Of a stretch of DNA of 64,000 nucleotides, positions 1 through 9,138 are shown in pieces. The position numbers and the translations under genes were made by a program. Origin of the DNA: Acidimicrobiales bacterium (GTDB lineage: Bacteria; Actinomycetota; Acidimicrobiia; Acidimicrobiales; Aldehydirespiratoraceae); assembly GCA_029263195.1 (NCBI GenBank), contig JAJCXX010000028.1, positions 35,712 to 99,711 on the forward strand. The letters run 5' to 3'. The notes under the pieces were generated by a model, which did no database searches, was not told where the DNA came from, and saw only the letters and a program-made list of their open reading frames with translations. Numbering within the stretch: position 1 is the first letter of the stretch; each line of letters opens with the position of its first letter.

Positions 1-634
1 TCTCGACGACGACGTCGAACCCATCAACTTCCCTCACGACTGCCGGGAAGGCATCTGTGGAACTTGCGGGATGATGGTTAACGGCCGGGCTCACGGGCCG
101 GAGAAGGCCACCGCCACATGTCAACTCCACATGCGCAAGTTCGACGACGGCGACGAGATCACGGTGGAGCCTTGGCGGGCCGCTTCATTCCCGGTGATCA
201 AGGACCTCGTGGTTGATCGCTCGCCTCTCGACCGCATCGTGGAGGCAGGCGGATTCATCAGCGCCCCCACCGGCACGGCCCCCGACGCCAACCAGATCCT
301 CATCCCGAAGGAGGCGGCCGAGATGTCGATGGACGCGGCCTCCTGCATCGGCTGTGGTGCGTGCGTGGCGTCGTGTCCCAACTCGGCCGCCCAGTTGTTC
401 ACAGCGGCCAAGCTCACCCATCTCAACGTGCTGCCCCAAGGACAACCCGAGCGGTGGAAGCGCACCGAAGCCATGGTCGAGACCATGGAAGAGTACTTCG
501 GGGCATGCACCAACCACGGCGAGTGCCACGAGGCCTGCCCGAAGGAAATCCCACTCGATTTCATCGCGTTCATGAACCGCGACTACATCAAGGCCAAGAT
601 CAAGAACCGGAGCCTGGCCAGTCAGATCAGCTGA
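1..634 (+). CDS. sdhB: Succinate dehydrogenase / fumarate reductase iron-sulfur subunit, 5' truncated by the window edge
   Basis: The reading frame is already open at base 2 and gives 210 residues, so the N-terminus lies outside the window. The visible part starts inside the plant-type ferredoxin domain: CREGICGTC supplies three [2Fe-2S] cysteines (visible residues 14, 19 and 22). A ferredoxin-like domain follows with [12 protein letters not shown] (from residue 115) and a second cluster set in [13 protein letters not shown], for the [4Fe-4S] and [3Fe-4S] centres. By family knowledge this subunit passes electrons from the flavoprotein SdhA to the quinone-reducing membrane subunits in the TCA cycle. 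The [14 protein letters not shown] ending and the PN after the CxxCxxC set resemble the shorter SdhB type of actinobacteria. sdhA and sdhC are expected just upstream, out of view. A 7-bp hairpin follows the stop codon. Confidence 0.95.
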   Translation, partial: LDDDVEPINFPHDCREGICGTCGMMVNGRAHGPEKATATCQLHMRKFDDGDEITVEPWRAASFPVIKDLVVDRSPLDRIVEAGGFISAPTGTAPDANQILIPKEAAEMSMDAASCIGCGACVASCPNSAAQLFTAAKLTHLNVLPQGQPERWKRTEAMVETMEEYFGACTNHGECHEACPKEIPLDFIAFMNRDYIKAKIKNRSLASQIS

Positions 635-640
635 CGATCG

Positions 641-662
641 GGAGTGGCGCCCCACCCACTCC
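641..662 (+). terminator. GC-rich hairpin just after sdhB, possible transcript end
   Basis: GGAGTGG (641-647) and CCACTCC (656-662) form a perfect 7-bp stem with an 8-nt loop, 7 nt past the sdhB stop. There is no U-run, so it would be a Rho-assisted or hairpin-only terminator, or a 3'-end stabiliser. Confidence 0.35.
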
Positions 663-740
663 GAGAGGGCGATGGTCACGCTGCGAAGTTCTTCTTGACC
701 TCGGGCCGATCCGGCGCGACTCTCGACTCATCACAGACAA

Positions 741-795
741 CGGGTTGGTCAGGAACACCCGCTCGAGACAAAGGTCTCGACTTCCAACCAACCCG
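741..795. other. Nested double stem-loop of unknown role
   Basis: The outer stem CGGGTTGGT (741-749) pairs perfectly with ACCAACCCG (787-795). Inside it, TCGAGAC (763-769) pairs with GTCTCGA (774-780) around a 4-nt loop. Two perfect stems of 9 and 7 bp in 55 bp of non-coding DNA are more than a simple terminator needs. No known RNA family was recognised. Confidence 0.45.
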
Positions 796-1010
796 GTGAT
801 GAAGGGAGGTTGGAGGCGCACCGACGACGGACCGACCCGGCCAGCGGGGAACGTCGCAACTGGTACGCAAAACTGACGCCGCTTCATCACACGATCGGGA
901 CCGCTCCCACGAACTTCTCGCACCCCAGTGTTCCGACGAACACCTGGAGAAGCGCCTTGAGAGACGACCCGGATCCGAAGACGACTCGGCAGACGTCCTC
1001 CCTTCGTGGG

Positions 1011-1038
1011 CGAGGCGCTCCAGCCCCGGGGCGCCTCG
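1011..1038. terminator. Perfect 8-bp inverted repeat, possible bidirectional terminator
   Basis: CGAGGCGC (1011-1018) and GCGCCTCG (1031-1038) flank a 12-nt loop. It sits 15 bp beyond the stop codon of the convergent hydrolase gene, a sensible place for a terminator shared with sdhB. No U-tract follows on either strand. Confidence 0.4.
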
Positions 1039-1052
1039 TTCCGCGTCAGGAA

Positions 1053-1940
1053 TCAGAGATGGTCGGCAGCCCGTTCACTCTCTGACAGATGAAGCCTCAG
1101 CACCGCCCAGAGATCGTCGAAGAGGCGATCGGGAAATTCGTGACCGAGCCCTTCGACTTCGATCAGCACCGCACCAGGAATGCCCTCAGCCAGTACACGG
1201 CCGTGCTGGGACGGATACACCGGGTCGGCCGAGCCGTGCACCACCAAGGTCGGTGCCGAAATCGAGTCGAGCACATCGACCCTCGAATCCGATGAGTGAA
1301 CCGCCACGCCGTGACCGGTCTCGGGGGCCCAGCCGGTGACAATCTCGGCTCGGGCCAGATCGTTCTGTGCGACATCGTCGAACGGGTAGAGCGGGCCGCA
1401 CAAGATCCGTTGGAGATCGACGATCCACTGCTGGCGAACATCGTCTTCCGACGGCGGTCCCTCGAACAGCCGGACCATCATCTGTTCGACGAAATCGTCG
1501 TCGGGACCCGGAAGGCGTTCGTCTCCGGCTCCGGCGGTGGTGCCCACCAACGTGAGCGAAGCGACTCTGCCCGGGTCGGTCATCGCCATCACCTGGGCCA
1601 CCATTCCTCCCATCGAACGGCCGATGAGATGGGCGCGATCGATGCCGAGTCGGGTCATGAGAGCCAGGGTGTCGGAGGCGAGATCATCGAGTTTGTAGGC
1701 GGAATCCGGTCCGAGATGAGTGGACCGTCCGCAGTCGCGATGGTCGAATCGGACCACCCGGTAGCCCTCCGCCAGAAGCGGTTCGACAACCGCCGGGGTC
1801 CAGCGGAACCCGGGGCTGTCGGCGCCGGCCAGCAGCACGACCGTTGTTGCATCGTCGGGGCCACACACGTCGGCCCAGATGGTCACCGGGCCGACATCGA
1901 CCGGTGTCCCTCGGTCTGCATCGGATGCCGCGTTCAACAT
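1053..1940 (-). CDS. Alpha/beta-hydrolase fold protein, probable esterase
   Basis: The 295-residue protein has the alpha/beta-hydrolase layout: a VVLLAGADSPGF oxyanion segment near residue 34, FDHRDCGRS near 65, and the nucleophile elbow GRSMGG with Ser109. A later Asp in GSADPVYP and His in GLGHEFP complete the expected triad. The family hydrolyses esters, lactones or thioesters; the substrate cannot be read from the sequence. The ATG at 1940 fits a leaderless transcript, because TACCGT on the minus strand lies 8 nt upstream (1949-1954). It is divergent from the DUF368 gene and convergent with sdhB, so it is probably monocistronic. Confidence 0.88.
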   Translation of the reverse strand: MLNAASDADRGTPVDVGPVTIWADVCGPDDATTVVLLAGADSPGFRWTPAVVEPLLAEGYRVVRFDHRDCGRSTHLGPDSAYKLDDLASDTLALMTRLGIDRAHLIGRSMGGMVAQVMAMTDPGRVASLTLVGTTAGAGDERLPGPDDDFVEQMMVRLFEGPPSEDDVRQQWIVDLQRILCGPLYPFDDVAQNDLARAEIVTGWAPETGHGVAVHSSDSRVDVLDSISAPTLVVHGSADPVYPSQHGRVLAEGIPGAVLIEVEGLGHEFPDRLFDDLWAVLRLHLSESERAADHL

Positions 1941-1948
1941 TGGTGTCG

Positions 1949-1958
1949 ACGGTACCCT
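1949..1958. promoter_or_regulatory. Shared divergent -10 box (ANNNTANNNT)
   Basis: ACGGTACCCT contains TACCGT on the minus strand (1954 down to 1949) and TACCCT on the plus strand (1953-1958), sharing the TA at 1953-1954. Each lies 8 nt before a start codon (1940 minus, 1967 plus), as in leaderless actinobacterial promoters. Confidence 0.55.
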
Positions 1959-1966
1959 CGGCCCTC

Positions 1967-2896
1967 GTGATCCCCAAGACGGTTTCTCAGGTCATACGCG
2001 GCTTTGCCATGGGTTCGGCTGATGTCGTCCCCGGTGTCTCGGGTGGCACCGTGGCACTGGTTCTGGGAATCTACGAGAAGCTCCTCGACACGATCCGCGA
2101 TGGCGCCAGGGCCCTCGGAACCCTCCTCCGAGGTGACTTCACCGGGTTCCGTCGACGCCTTGGGGCTCTCGATTTCGGCTTCATCGTGCCGCTGCTCGCC
2201 GGAATCCTGTTGGCGGTGGTGAGCCTCGCTTCGGTGATTCAGACCCAGCTTCACGACAACCCCGAGAACATGGCCGGCTTGTTCTTCGGGCTCGTTCTCT
2301 CATCGGTGGTGGTCGCATTCCGGTTGCTACCCGACCGCAAGCTCACCGACCTCGCCCTCATCGCGGCGGTTGGTGCTGTGGTGTTCGTCGCCCTCGGCTC
2401 GCAGTCGGGCCCAATTGCCAACCCCTCGCCCTTGGCCTTTCTCGGCGCCGGTGCGCTGGCCGTGTGCGCCATGATCCTGCCTGGCATTTCCGGATCGTTC
2501 ATCCTTCTCATGCTCGGCATGTATTCGGCGGTGATCGGGGCCGTCGACGATCGGGCGTTGGGAGACGCCGCCCTCGTCGCCATCGGTGCCGTGATCGGAC
2601 TCGCTGTTTTCTCGAGCTTTCTGGCGTGGATCCTCGAACGCTCCTTCGGCCCGGTGATGGCCATCCTGATCGGGATCATGGTCGGCTCGATGCGGGTGTT
2701 GTGGCCCTGGCCCAATGGGGTCGGTGTAATCAGCCGCGACCAGACCGATGTCGTGTCGGGCACCGGTCTCGACTGGCCGGGCTCCGGTGAGTGGTTCCAG
2801 CCCACCGCGCTCGCCGTAGCGGCAGCGGTGGTGGTGCTGGTGTTCGCTCACTTCGCCGAATCGAAGACTCCGGTCGAGTCGGCCGGCACGACATGA
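1967..2896 (+). CDS. DUF368 polytopic membrane protein, predicted undecaprenyl-phosphate translocase
   Basis: The protein is 309 residues from the GTG start at 1967, chosen because TACCCT lies 8 nt upstream and the frame before it overlaps the divergent hydrolase start. The N-terminal segment RGFAMGSADVVPGVSGGT is the DUF368 signature, and a second PGISGSF motif occurs midway (codons around 2480). About eight hydrophobic segments follow. Proteins of this family were shown in Vibrio and Staphylococcus to recycle undecaprenyl phosphate across the membrane (PopT). That role here is inferred from family membership. The next gene starts inside its stop codon (ATGA overlap), so the two are translationally coupled. 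Confidence 0.85.
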   Translation: MIPKTVSQVIRGFAMGSADVVPGVSGGTVALVLGIYEKLLDTIRDGARALGTLLRGDFTGFRRRLGALDFGFIVPLLAGILLAVVSLASVIQTQLHDNPENMAGLFFGLVLSSVVVAFRLLPDRKLTDLALIAAVGAVVFVALGSQSGPIANPSPLAFLGAGALAVCAMILPGISGSFILLMLGMYSAVIGAVDDRALGDAALVAIGAVIGLAVFSSFLAWILERSFGPVMAILIGIMVGSMRVLWPWPNGVGVISRDQTDVVSGTGLDWPGSGEWFQPTALAVAAAVVVLVFAHFAESKTPVESAGTT

Positions 2897-3699
2897 CGGC
2901 GTCGCCGGTCAGCAACACGAGCTTCGATCGCGACACCGCTGTGCAGCCGCTCGGTAGCGGATCTTACGGTGCGATGATCTCGGAGTCCTGGAACATCGTG
3001 GCTGGACCCAACGGCGGCTATGTAGCCGCGATCATCGCGCGTGCCATGGCCGACGAGATCGACGACCCCGACCGCACCCTGCGCTCTCTCACCGTGCACT
3101 ACCTTCGCCGCCCGTTGTTCGAACCGGCGACCGTATCGGTTGTGGTGGAGCGCTCCGGCCGCTCGGTGAGCAGCGTCTCCGCCATCATGAAACAAGGCGA
3201 CGACCTGCTCTGCACCGCTCTTGCCGCGTTCTCGGTGCCTCTGGATTCTGCTCACGCCTGGAACAAGGATCTTCCTACCGATGCCCACGAGGCCGGCGTC
3301 GAGCGAGCCGGAAACCTCCCCCCGGCGGCCGACAATTGGATAACCGATCTTCGGTTCGACGCTCCGTTCTTCAGCGGGGAAGGCACCGCCCGGATTGCCG
3401 GCTGGATCCGGACCCTCGATCCGCGCCCGATCGACGCCCTGGCTCTGGTCGCCATTTCCGATGCTCTTCCGCCCGCTCCGTTCCCCAAGGTCAACACCGA
3501 AATGATGGTTCCCACCATCGACCTCACGGTTCACATAAGAGCCGATCTACCCCATCTCTCCATGAACGACGACGACAGCGTCTTTGCGGAGTTCACAACC
3601 AGTCACCTCGCCGACGGGTTCAACGACGAGGATGGTTTCATGTGGGCTCCCGATGGCACTCTGCTGGCCCAGTCGCGGCAACTCGCCATCGCCCGCTAG
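2893..3699 (+). CDS. Thioesterase-family protein, double hotdog acyl-CoA thioesterase type
   Basis: The ATG at 2893 overlaps the DUF368 stop (ATGA), giving 268 residues. The N-terminal half contains WNIVAGPNGGYVAAIIARAM followed by RTLRSLTVHYLRRP, which matches the first hotdog unit of TesB-like acyl-CoA thioesterases. The C-terminal half has a second hotdog with DALALVAISDALPPAPF and a terminal DGTLLAQSRQLAIAR. The family hydrolyses acyl-CoA thioesters in the cytosol; chain length is unknown. Coupling with the DUF368 lipid-carrier gene may be simple operon economy. A separate, classical TesB is encoded at 20148. Confidence 0.85.
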   Translation: MTASPVSNTSFDRDTAVQPLGSGSYGAMISESWNIVAGPNGGYVAAIIARAMADEIDDPDRTLRSLTVHYLRRPLFEPATVSVVVERSGRSVSSVSAIMKQGDDLLCTALAAFSVPLDSAHAWNKDLPTDAHEAGVERAGNLPPAADNWITDLRFDAPFFSGEGTARIAGWIRTLDPRPIDALALVAISDALPPAPFPKVNTEMMVPTIDLTVHIRADLPHLSMNDDDSVFAEFTTSHLADGFNDEDGFMWAPDGTLLAQSRQLAIAR

Positions 3700-3706
3700 C
3701 GCACAC

Positions 3707-4552
3707 CTATTTCAGGAACTTGCTCGTCGTGTTGTCGGCGAGCTTCCGGCCATCGGTCTGGCATGTCGGGCAGTAGGCGATCGTGTAGCGGCGGTACTCG
3801 ATCGACAGGATCGTGTCGCCACACACCGGACAGTCCTCCCCTATTCGGTGGTGTACGTCACTCGGCCGGTCGCGTGATCTTCCGAGATCATCGAGAGTCC
3901 GCTCATGGTCGAGGCTTGTCGTGACTTTCGATCCGATCGCGGCGTGGAGTCGGTCGATCTCGTCGTCATCGAGTCGGGCTGTGTTGGCGAATGGTGATAG
4001 CCGTGCCGAGTGCAGGATCTCATTGGCCAGCAAGCGTCCCAAGCCCGCCATCCGACGTTGATTTCGGAGAAACCCGTGCAGTCGCTCGGACTCACCGGCC
4101 AGTATCGCCGCAAGCTGCGTGCGGCCGACAGTGTGAGCATCGGGGCCCAAGTGATCGAGCGGTTCAACGGAATCGGGATCTCCCGCGACGAGCCACACGC
4201 CTGCTCGGTGTTCGGTGCCGGCCTCGGTGAGCAGAAGGGCGCCACCGTCTTCGAATTCCCAGCGGGCCATGCCGCCACGGGGCCGCTTCGACTTCTTCGG
4301 ATCGGGTCGGAGCCGGCCGCCCTGCATGAGGTGGACCACGAAGGTGAGCGGGTCGGGGCCCGAGAGCCTGATCAGGATCAGCTTTCCTCTATGGCCCACG
4401 CTGGTGACAGCCAGACCGTTGGCAACGTCGGGTGATGGATCGAATGACTTGAGGGCCGCTATGTGGAGAGCACGAAATCCGGTGATGACCGCGCCGCTGA
4501 AACTTGCATCGAGGCGCTCGGCGTGAGCTCTGACCTCGGGCAGTTCCGGCAT
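3707..4552 (-). CDS. Fpg/Nei family DNA glycosylase
   Basis: The 281-residue protein begins MPELPEV, where Pro2 and Glu3 are the catalytic imino nucleophile and acid of formamidopyrimidine-DNA glycosylases. HRGKLILIRL near residue 55 carries the conserved beta-hairpin lysine, a helix-two-turn-helix region lies around 150-230, and the C-terminus has a zinc finger CPVC...CPTCQTDGR. The tail continues for 12 residues beyond the usual zinc-finger arginine. It should remove oxidised bases such as 8-oxoguanine or ring-opened purines, with AP-lyase activity. It is 29 bp downstream of mdh on the same strand and has no obvious promoter of its own, so the two are probably co-transcribed. Confidence 0.9.
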   Translation of the reverse strand: MPELPEVRAHAERLDASFSGAVITGFRALHIAALKSFDPSPDVANGLAVTSVGHRGKLILIRLSGPDPLTFVVHLMQGGRLRPDPKKSKRPRGGMARWEFEDGGALLLTEAGTEHRAGVWLVAGDPDSVEPLDHLGPDAHTVGRTQLAAILAGESERLHGFLRNQRRMAGLGRLLANEILHSARLSPFANTARLDDDEIDRLHAAIGSKVTTSLDHERTLDDLGRSRDRPSDVHHRIGEDCPVCGDTILSIEYRRYTIAYCPTCQTDGRKLADNTTSKFLK

Positions 4553-4581
4553 GGGTCAGCGCCTGACCGGAAGAGCTGCGA

Positions 4582-5568
4582 TCAGATCAGCCCGAGTTCG
4601 GCGACCGTGGAACGCTCGGAATCGAGCTCGGCAACCGAGGCATCGATTCGGGCCCGGGAGAATTCGTCGAGTTCGAGACCTTGCACGATGGAGTACTCGC
4701 CCCCGGCACAAGTAACCGGGAACGACGACATGAGGCCGGGGGCCACGCCGTAGCTCCCGTCGGAGGTGATGGCCATCGAGACCCAGTCGCCCTCAGGCGT
4801 GCCGTGGACCCACGTGCGGACGTGATCGACAGCAGCGCTGGCCGCCGACGCTGCCGACGAAAGACCGCGGGCCTCAATGATCGCAGCGCCGCGCTTCTGC
4901 ACGGTGGGGATGAAGGTGCTTTCGATCCAGTCCTGGTCGCCGACCAGGGCGGCGGCGTTGGAGCCGTTGACCTCACAGCGGAACAGGTCGGGGTACTGGG
5001 TAGCCGAGTGGTTGCCCCAGATCGTCATGTTGGTGATGTCGTTGACGGTGACGCCGACCTTGGTCGCCAGTTGGGCCATGGCCCGATTGTGGTCGAGCCT
5101 GGTCATGGCGGTGAAACGGTGATCAGGAATGTCGGGGGCGTTTTCCCGCGCAATCAGCGAGTTGGTGTTGGCCGGGTTGCCGACCACGAGAATCTTGATG
5201 TCGTCGGCGGCGTTGTCGTTGAGTGCCTTGCCTTGAACGGTGAAGATTGCCCCGTTGGCCTCGAGAAGATCCTTCCGCTCCATGCCCTTGGATCGGGGCC
5301 GCGATCCGACCAACAACGCGATGTTGGCGCCGGAGAAGGCCGCGTTGGGATCGTCCGACGTGGTGATGTCGGCGAGCAGTGGGAAAGCTCCGTCGTTGAG
5401 CTCCATCACCACACCCTCGAGAGCGCCCATCGCCGGCGGAATCTCGAGTAGTTGCAGAATCACCGGCTGATCGGGGCCGAGCATCGAGCCACTGGCGATT
5501 CGGAAGAGAAGGCTGTAACCGATCTGGCCGGCTGCACCGGTGACGGCTACGCGAACAGGGTCGTTCAT
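4582..5568 (-). CDS. mdh: Malate dehydrogenase (NAD)
   Basis: The 328-residue protein starts with the Rossmann motif [19 protein letters not shown] (residues 7-25) and has the substrate loop [15 protein letters not shown] (residues 88-102) with the conserved arginines. [10 protein letters not shown] carries the catalytic His187. This is the cytosolic-type (MdhII) malate dehydrogenase common in actinobacteria, which interconverts malate and oxaloacetate in the TCA cycle, fitting the sdhB at the left edge. The ATG at 5568 has a Shine-Dalgarno-like CTGGAGA 6 nt upstream, so this gene appears to be leadered, unlike many neighbours. It is followed closely by the Fpg-like gene. Confidence 0.96.
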   Translation of the reverse strand: MNDPVRVAVTGAAGQIGYSLLFRIASGSMLGPDQPVILQLLEIPPAMGALEGVVMELNDGAFPLLADITTSDDPNAAFSGANIALLVGSRPRSKGMERKDLLEANGAIFTVQGKALNDNAADDIKILVVGNPANTNSLIARENAPDIPDHRFTAMTRLDHNRAMAQLATKVGVTVNDITNMTIWGNHSATQYPDLFRCEVNGSNAAALVGDQDWIESTFIPTVQKRGAAIIEARGLSSAASAASAAVDHVRTWVHGTPEGDWVSMAITSDGSYGVAPGLMSSFPVTCAGGEYSIVQGLELDEFSRARIDASVAELDSERSTVAELGLI

Positions 5569-5664
5569 GATTGTCTCCAGAGACGATTGATGGTCGAACC
5601 GTGATGAACAGTACCAGCGGATTCGCCCGGCTCCAGCAGCGGAAGTCGACCCGATATCGACAAC

Positions 5665-6450
5665 TCAGCAACCCCCTCCAGCGGAGGGTCGATTGGGTAT
5701 CGACGGGTCGATCACCTCGATGTGGACATGGGGCCAGGAGGGGTTGGCGGTGAGGTCGTCGACCTGTGAATCGAAGGGCAGGAAGGCGGGGTTTGTTCCC
5801 AGAATGGTGACGCCGGCCTCGACTCGATCACCCGGGCCGACGGCGAGCCCCTCGAAGTGAAACATCTTGACTTCCCAGCCGGGATGACCGTCGGGATCTA
5901 TCACCACGAAGTCGTCGGTGTACTCGCAGTAGAGGATGTAGGTGCCCGCCCGGATAACTGTGCCCGTGACCGGCGATCGCAGCTCGGAGTCCGGATCGAC
6001 GACGATGTCGGCGGCGGTGCTCGAACCGGTGCCACGTTCACGCGTCTCGAGAATGATCGGCCTGGCCGCGTCGACCAGGAATTCCATCTGACGGGCGCCA
6101 TCGCGGCCGGCCTCGTGAAATCCAATTCGTTCGATTGTGGTTGCCGGGTAGAAGATGGTGAGGTCGACGGCAGTGGCGAACGCCGTGCCCCAAGGGTGTT
6201 CGGAGACGAGACGCTCCCTGGACTTGGTGGTGGTGGAGGGAGCAATCACCGAGGCGACCGTCGTCGTGGTCGTGGCCACGGAAGCTGTCGTCGTGACAAC
6301 AGTCGTTGTGCTGGAGGTCGAGTTGACGGGGACCGGCGACGAGGACTCGGGTGGTGCGGAATCCGTCTGGTCCGAAGATGCGTCAGCGCCCACCCCCGAA
6401 CATGCCGTCGACGCAACCGCCACGGCCAACAGCAGCCACCAAACTCTCAC
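5665..6450 (-). CDS. Secreted lipoprotein with degenerate M23/LytM-like domain
   Basis: From the GTG at 6450 the product is 261 residues. An earlier in-frame GTG at 6456 is possible, but TACCGT lies exactly 7 nt before 6450. A signal peptide ends in a lipobox (STACSG, Cys near residue 17). A Ser/Thr/Val-rich linker follows to about residue 75. The C-terminal domain has [31 protein letters not shown] and WPHVHIEV, as in M23 endopeptidases. The HxH motif is present, but the first zinc ligand set (HxxxD) is not recognisable, so it may be a non-catalytic cell-wall-binding module. It is divergent from hemE. Confidence 0.7.
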   Translation of the reverse strand: MRVWWLLLAVAVASTACSGVGADASSDQTDSAPPESSSPVPVNSTSSTTTVVTTTASVATTTTTVASVIAPSTTTKSRERLVSEHPWGTAFATAVDLTIFYPATTIERIGFHEAGRDGARQMEFLVDAARPIILETRERGTGSSTAADIVVDPDSELRSPVTGTVIRAGTYILYCEYTDDFVVIDPDGHPGWEVKMFHFEGLAVGPGDRVEAGVTILGTNPAFLPFDSQVDDLTANPSWPHVHIEVIDPSIPNRPSAGGGC

Positions 6451-6457
6451 GACCACG

Positions 6458-6463
6458 ACGGTA
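6458..6463 (-). promoter_or_regulatory. Leaderless -10 (TACCGT) for the M23-like lipoprotein
   Basis: TACCGT on the minus strand ends 7 nt before the GTG at 6450. It decides between two in-frame GTG codons. Confidence 0.45.
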
Positions 6464-6519
6464 CAACATGCGGTTGCCGCCTCCGGCTCGGCTCAACCCC
6501 GTTCCGGCCAGACCGTGGC

Positions 6520-6525
6520 TAGCGT
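6520..6525 (+). promoter_or_regulatory. Leaderless -10 (TAGCGT) for hemE
   Basis: TAGCGT is followed by 7 nt and then the hemE GTG at 6533, the same arrangement as before the PAC2 gene and otsA. Confidence 0.5.
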
Positions 6526-6532
6526 TGGCCGG

Positions 6533-7591
6533 GTGAGCCCATCCAGCGCAATCGACGATTCCAACTTCATTCGAGCGTGCCGGGCGCTGCCCCATGACCG
6601 CGTTCCGGTCTGGTTCATGCGGCAGGCCGGACGTTCTCTTCCCGAATATCGGGCCATCCGCGGGGAGGGAACGATCCTCCAAGCAATCGAGAATGTCGAC
6701 CTTTCGACAGAACTGTCACTTCAGCCGGTGCGGCGCTACGGCGTCGACGCTGCGATCCTCTACTCCGACATCGTCGTGCCGGCCTATGCCGTGGGGTTCG
6801 GTCTCACGGTCACCCCGGGCGTGGGCCCCGAGGTCGAGTATCCCTTTCGATCACGCGACGACCTGGCCCGTCTCCGGCCGCTCGACCCCGAAGCCGACAC
6901 TCCCTATGTCATCGAGACCGTGCGCCAACTCGTTGCCGAGCTCGATGTGCCGCTGATCGGGTTCGCCGGAGCGCCGTTCACGGTGGCGTCCTACCTGATC
7001 GAGGGTCGACCCTCGAAGGACCATGCCAGAGCAAAGGCCCTCATGTTGTCCGAGGAGTCGCTGTGGCACGATCTGCTCGATCGGCTCGCCGATCTCGCCA
7101 TCGCCTCGCTCACCTCCCAGATCGATGCCGGTGCGTCGGCCGTACAACTATTCGACTCCTGGGCGGGATCTCTCAGCCCCGCTCAGTATCGACGCTATGT
7201 CCTGCCTCACTCTCAGAAGGTTCTGACCGCCATCGAGCCGAGCGGAGTGCCCCGCATCCACTTCGGTGTCGCCACCGGCGAACTCCTCGACCAGATCGCT
7301 GAGGCCGGGGCCGATGTCGTCGGCGTCGACTGGCGGGTGCCGCTGCGCGACGCACGCACGCGTGTGGGCTCGGCGAAAGCATTGCAGGGCAACCTCGATC
7401 CCACGGTCGCGCTCGCCGGAGTCGACGCTGCCCTGGCATCGACTCGCGACGTCCTGGCCGACAACGACGGCCACCCCGGTCACGTCTTCAACCTCGGACA
7501 CGGTGTGATTCCCAACACCGATCCCGACGTACTCGCAGAGGTCGTGCGCACCGTCCATGCTGAGGGGCGAACCGACGGCCCCACCGCGTGA
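6533..7591 (+). CDS. hemE: Uroporphyrinogen decarboxylase
   Basis: The 352-residue product starts at GTG 6533, supported by a TAGCGT box 7 nt upstream; the open frame extends further left but would overlap the divergent lipoprotein. The diagnostic [13 protein letters not shown] motif lies near residue 25, [13 protein letters not shown] near 80 (with the catalytic Asp), [16 protein letters not shown] near 140, and [13 protein letters not shown] near 320. HemE decarboxylates uroporphyrinogen III to coproporphyrinogen III in the cytosol. The next gene begins within its stop codon (GTGA), forming a two-gene heme operon. ChdC, which completes this branch, is encoded at 51915-52592. Confidence 0.97.
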   Translation: MSPSSAIDDSNFIRACRALPHDRVPVWFMRQAGRSLPEYRAIRGEGTILQAIENVDLSTELSLQPVRRYGVDAAILYSDIVVPAYAVGFGLTVTPGVGPEVEYPFRSRDDLARLRPLDPEADTPYVIETVRQLVAELDVPLIGFAGAPFTVASYLIEGRPSKDHARAKALMLSEESLWHDLLDRLADLAIASLTSQIDAGASAVQLFDSWAGSLSPAQYRRYVLPHSQKVLTAIEPSGVPRIHFGVATGELLDQIAEAGADVVGVDWRVPLRDARTRVGSAKALQGNLDPTVALAGVDAALASTRDVLADNDGHPGHVFNLGHGVIPNTDPDVLAEVVRTVHAEGRTDGPTA

Positions 7592-8934
7592 GCAAGCCGG
7601 TAGTGGTGGTGGGCGGGGGGATCACCGGCCTTTCGGCCGCTCATGAACTCCATCAGGCCGGTCGCGAGTTCGTGTTGCTCGAATCGACCGATCGGATCGG
7701 CGGGAAGATCGACGGAGGGCCGATCGGCCCGCTCGACGTTGATTCGGCCGCCGATGGTTTCCTGGCCCGCCAGCCAGAAATGGCCGAGCTCTGCGTCGAG
7801 ATCGGCCTGGGCGACGACCTGGTTAGGCCCTCGGGAGGGCAGGCATTCATATGGGCCGATGGCCGACTACGTCCGATCCCGAAACCATCTGTGCTCGGAG
7901 TGCCGCTCGACGCCGACGCCGTCGAATCGTCGGGGATCATCTCCGAGAGTGGCCTGCACGATCTTCGTGAAGGCCTCGATGGCGAGCAAGCCCCTCTGAC
8001 CGGGGATGCCACCGTCGGAGAGGTGATGCGTCCCGTGGTGGGATCAGAGGCCTTCGAACGGCTCGTCGACCCCCTGCTCGGCGGCATCAACGCCGGCTCG
8101 GCCGACCACATGAGCATTTTGGCCGGCGCAACGCAGTTGGCGACAGCCGCTCGACTCGGAGGAAGCATCCGCGACAATCTGCTCGTGCAAGCGGGTGAGT
8201 CGGCGAAGACTCCGGGACCTGTCTTCATGGGTGTGAACGGCGGGACCCGACGCATCGTCGATCGTCTGACGGAACGCATGGGGGATTCCATACGGACCGG
8301 GACCCGTGTCGAGGCGATCGACCGCGACGGCGGCGCTTGGGTCGTGCGCACCTCCGTTGGCTCCGAGCCGGCACAACAGGTGATTCTCACCACACCCGCT
8401 GCGGCGACCGCCCGACTCATCGAGCCCTACTGCCCCGACGGCGCCGCGACGCTCGACGACCTCAACTACTCGAGCGCGGTGCTGGTCACATTCGTGATCG
8501 ATCGCGAGCGAATCGAACACCCTCTCGACGGATCAGGCTTTCTGGTGCCCAGAGACCAGGGGCTATTGATGACCGCCTGTTCCTGGTCGTCGTCGAAGTG
8601 GGCTCATTACGACGACGGAACTCACGCCGTTGTCAGGGTCTCGGCCGGTCGAACCGACGACCTGCGGTGGCTGTCGCTCGATCGAGAGTCCGTCGTCGCC
8701 GCTCTCGCCTCAGAACTCGAAACCACAATCGGCCTCACCGGTAATCCGACGGTGCGGGTCACTGAATGGCGCGACTCACTTCCGCAATACTTCCCCGGTC
8801 ATCTCGATCGCGTCGACGCCATTGATGCCGAACTGGCCAAAACAGCGCCGGGACTGGTCGCCACGGGAGCGGCGTTTCGAGGGCTCGGTTTGCCAGCGTG
8901 CGTACGGCAGGGGCGGTCCGCGGCAAGACGCTGA
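7588..8934 (+). CDS. cgoX: Coproporphyrinogen III oxidase / protoporphyrinogen oxidase, FAD-dependent (HemY/CgoX type)
   Basis: The 448-residue product starts at a GTG that overlaps the hemE stop. The N-terminus [21 protein letters not shown] is an FAD dinucleotide-binding fold, continued by the GG motif in [23 protein letters not shown] and the C-terminal [18 protein letters not shown] are typical of this flavoprotein family. In actinobacteria this enzyme oxidises coproporphyrinogen III to coproporphyrin III, followed by CpfC and ChdC, rather than making protoporphyrin. The presence of a chdC gene in the same window supports that assignment. No ferrochelatase gene is visible here. Confidence 0.93.
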   Translation: MSKPVVVVGGGITGLSAAHELHQAGREFVLLESTDRIGGKIDGGPIGPLDVDSAADGFLARQPEMAELCVEIGLGDDLVRPSGGQAFIWADGRLRPIPKPSVLGVPLDADAVESSGIISESGLHDLREGLDGEQAPLTGDATVGEVMRPVVGSEAFERLVDPLLGGINAGSADHMSILAGATQLATAARLGGSIRDNLLVQAGESAKTPGPVFMGVNGGTRRIVDRLTERMGDSIRTGTRVEAIDRDGGAWVVRTSVGSEPAQQVILTTPAAATARLIEPYCPDGAATLDDLNYSSAVLVTFVIDRERIEHPLDGSGFLVPRDQGLLMTACSWSSSKWAHYDDGTHAVVRVSAGRTDDLRWLSLDRESVVAALASELETTIGLTGNPTVRVTEWRDSLPQYFPGHLDRVDAIDAELAKTAPGLVATGAAFRGLGLPACVRQGRSAARR

Positions 8935-9010
8935 CCACGACTACGCACAGCGCTGAAGCCCCCACATGTGACACCTGTCTCAATATTGCATTTGTGTTGC
9001 GAAACAGAGC

Positions 9011-9016
9011 TACGGT
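9011..9016 (+). promoter_or_regulatory. Candidate -10 (TACGGT) for the Rpf-like lipoprotein
   Basis: TACGGT matches TANNNT and is identical to the -10 before the aconitase X gene. A TTGCAT at 8986-8991 could be a -35 with a long 19-bp spacer. It would give a leader of about 115 nt containing the stem-loop at 9032-9105. Confidence 0.35.
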
Positions 9017-9031
9017 ACGCCCGCTGAATAG

Positions 9032-9105
9032 AGACGTGGGTCGATCACCCTGCCAATCTGCCCTGCGAACAGAGCTTCGCCTGAAAGATCGACCCATCAA
9101 CGTCT
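9032..9105 (+). other. Structured 5' leader of the Rpf-like gene
   Basis: AGACGT plus GGGTCGATC (9032-9046) pairs with GATCGACCC (9087-9095) and, after an ATCA bulge, ACGTCT (9100-9105). The closed loop of 40 nt includes a near copy (GCGAACAGAGCT, from 9066) of GCGAAACAGAGCT that starts at 8999. The stem ends 17 nt before the AGGAGG ribosome site. I could not match it to a known riboswitch. Confidence 0.4.
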
Positions 9106-9138
9106 GACACGGACATCGTCCGAGGAGGCAGCAATTCC

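Larger units (their letters stand above)
635..1052. other. 418-bp intergenic region with hairpins but no convincing gene
   Basis: The sdhB stop and the convergent hydrolase stop at 1053 bound this gap. Open frames here have arginine- and proline-rich shadow-like compositions and no ribosome binding site, so I call no gene. It holds the hairpin at 641-662, a nested double stem-loop at 741-795 and a palindrome at 1011-1038. Confidence 0.6.

Noticed and set aside
8935..9138. c-di-AMP (ydaO) riboswitch upstream of the Rpf-like gene
   Set aside because: Expected because such switches often control rpf genes, but the conserved ydaO core segments are not present.
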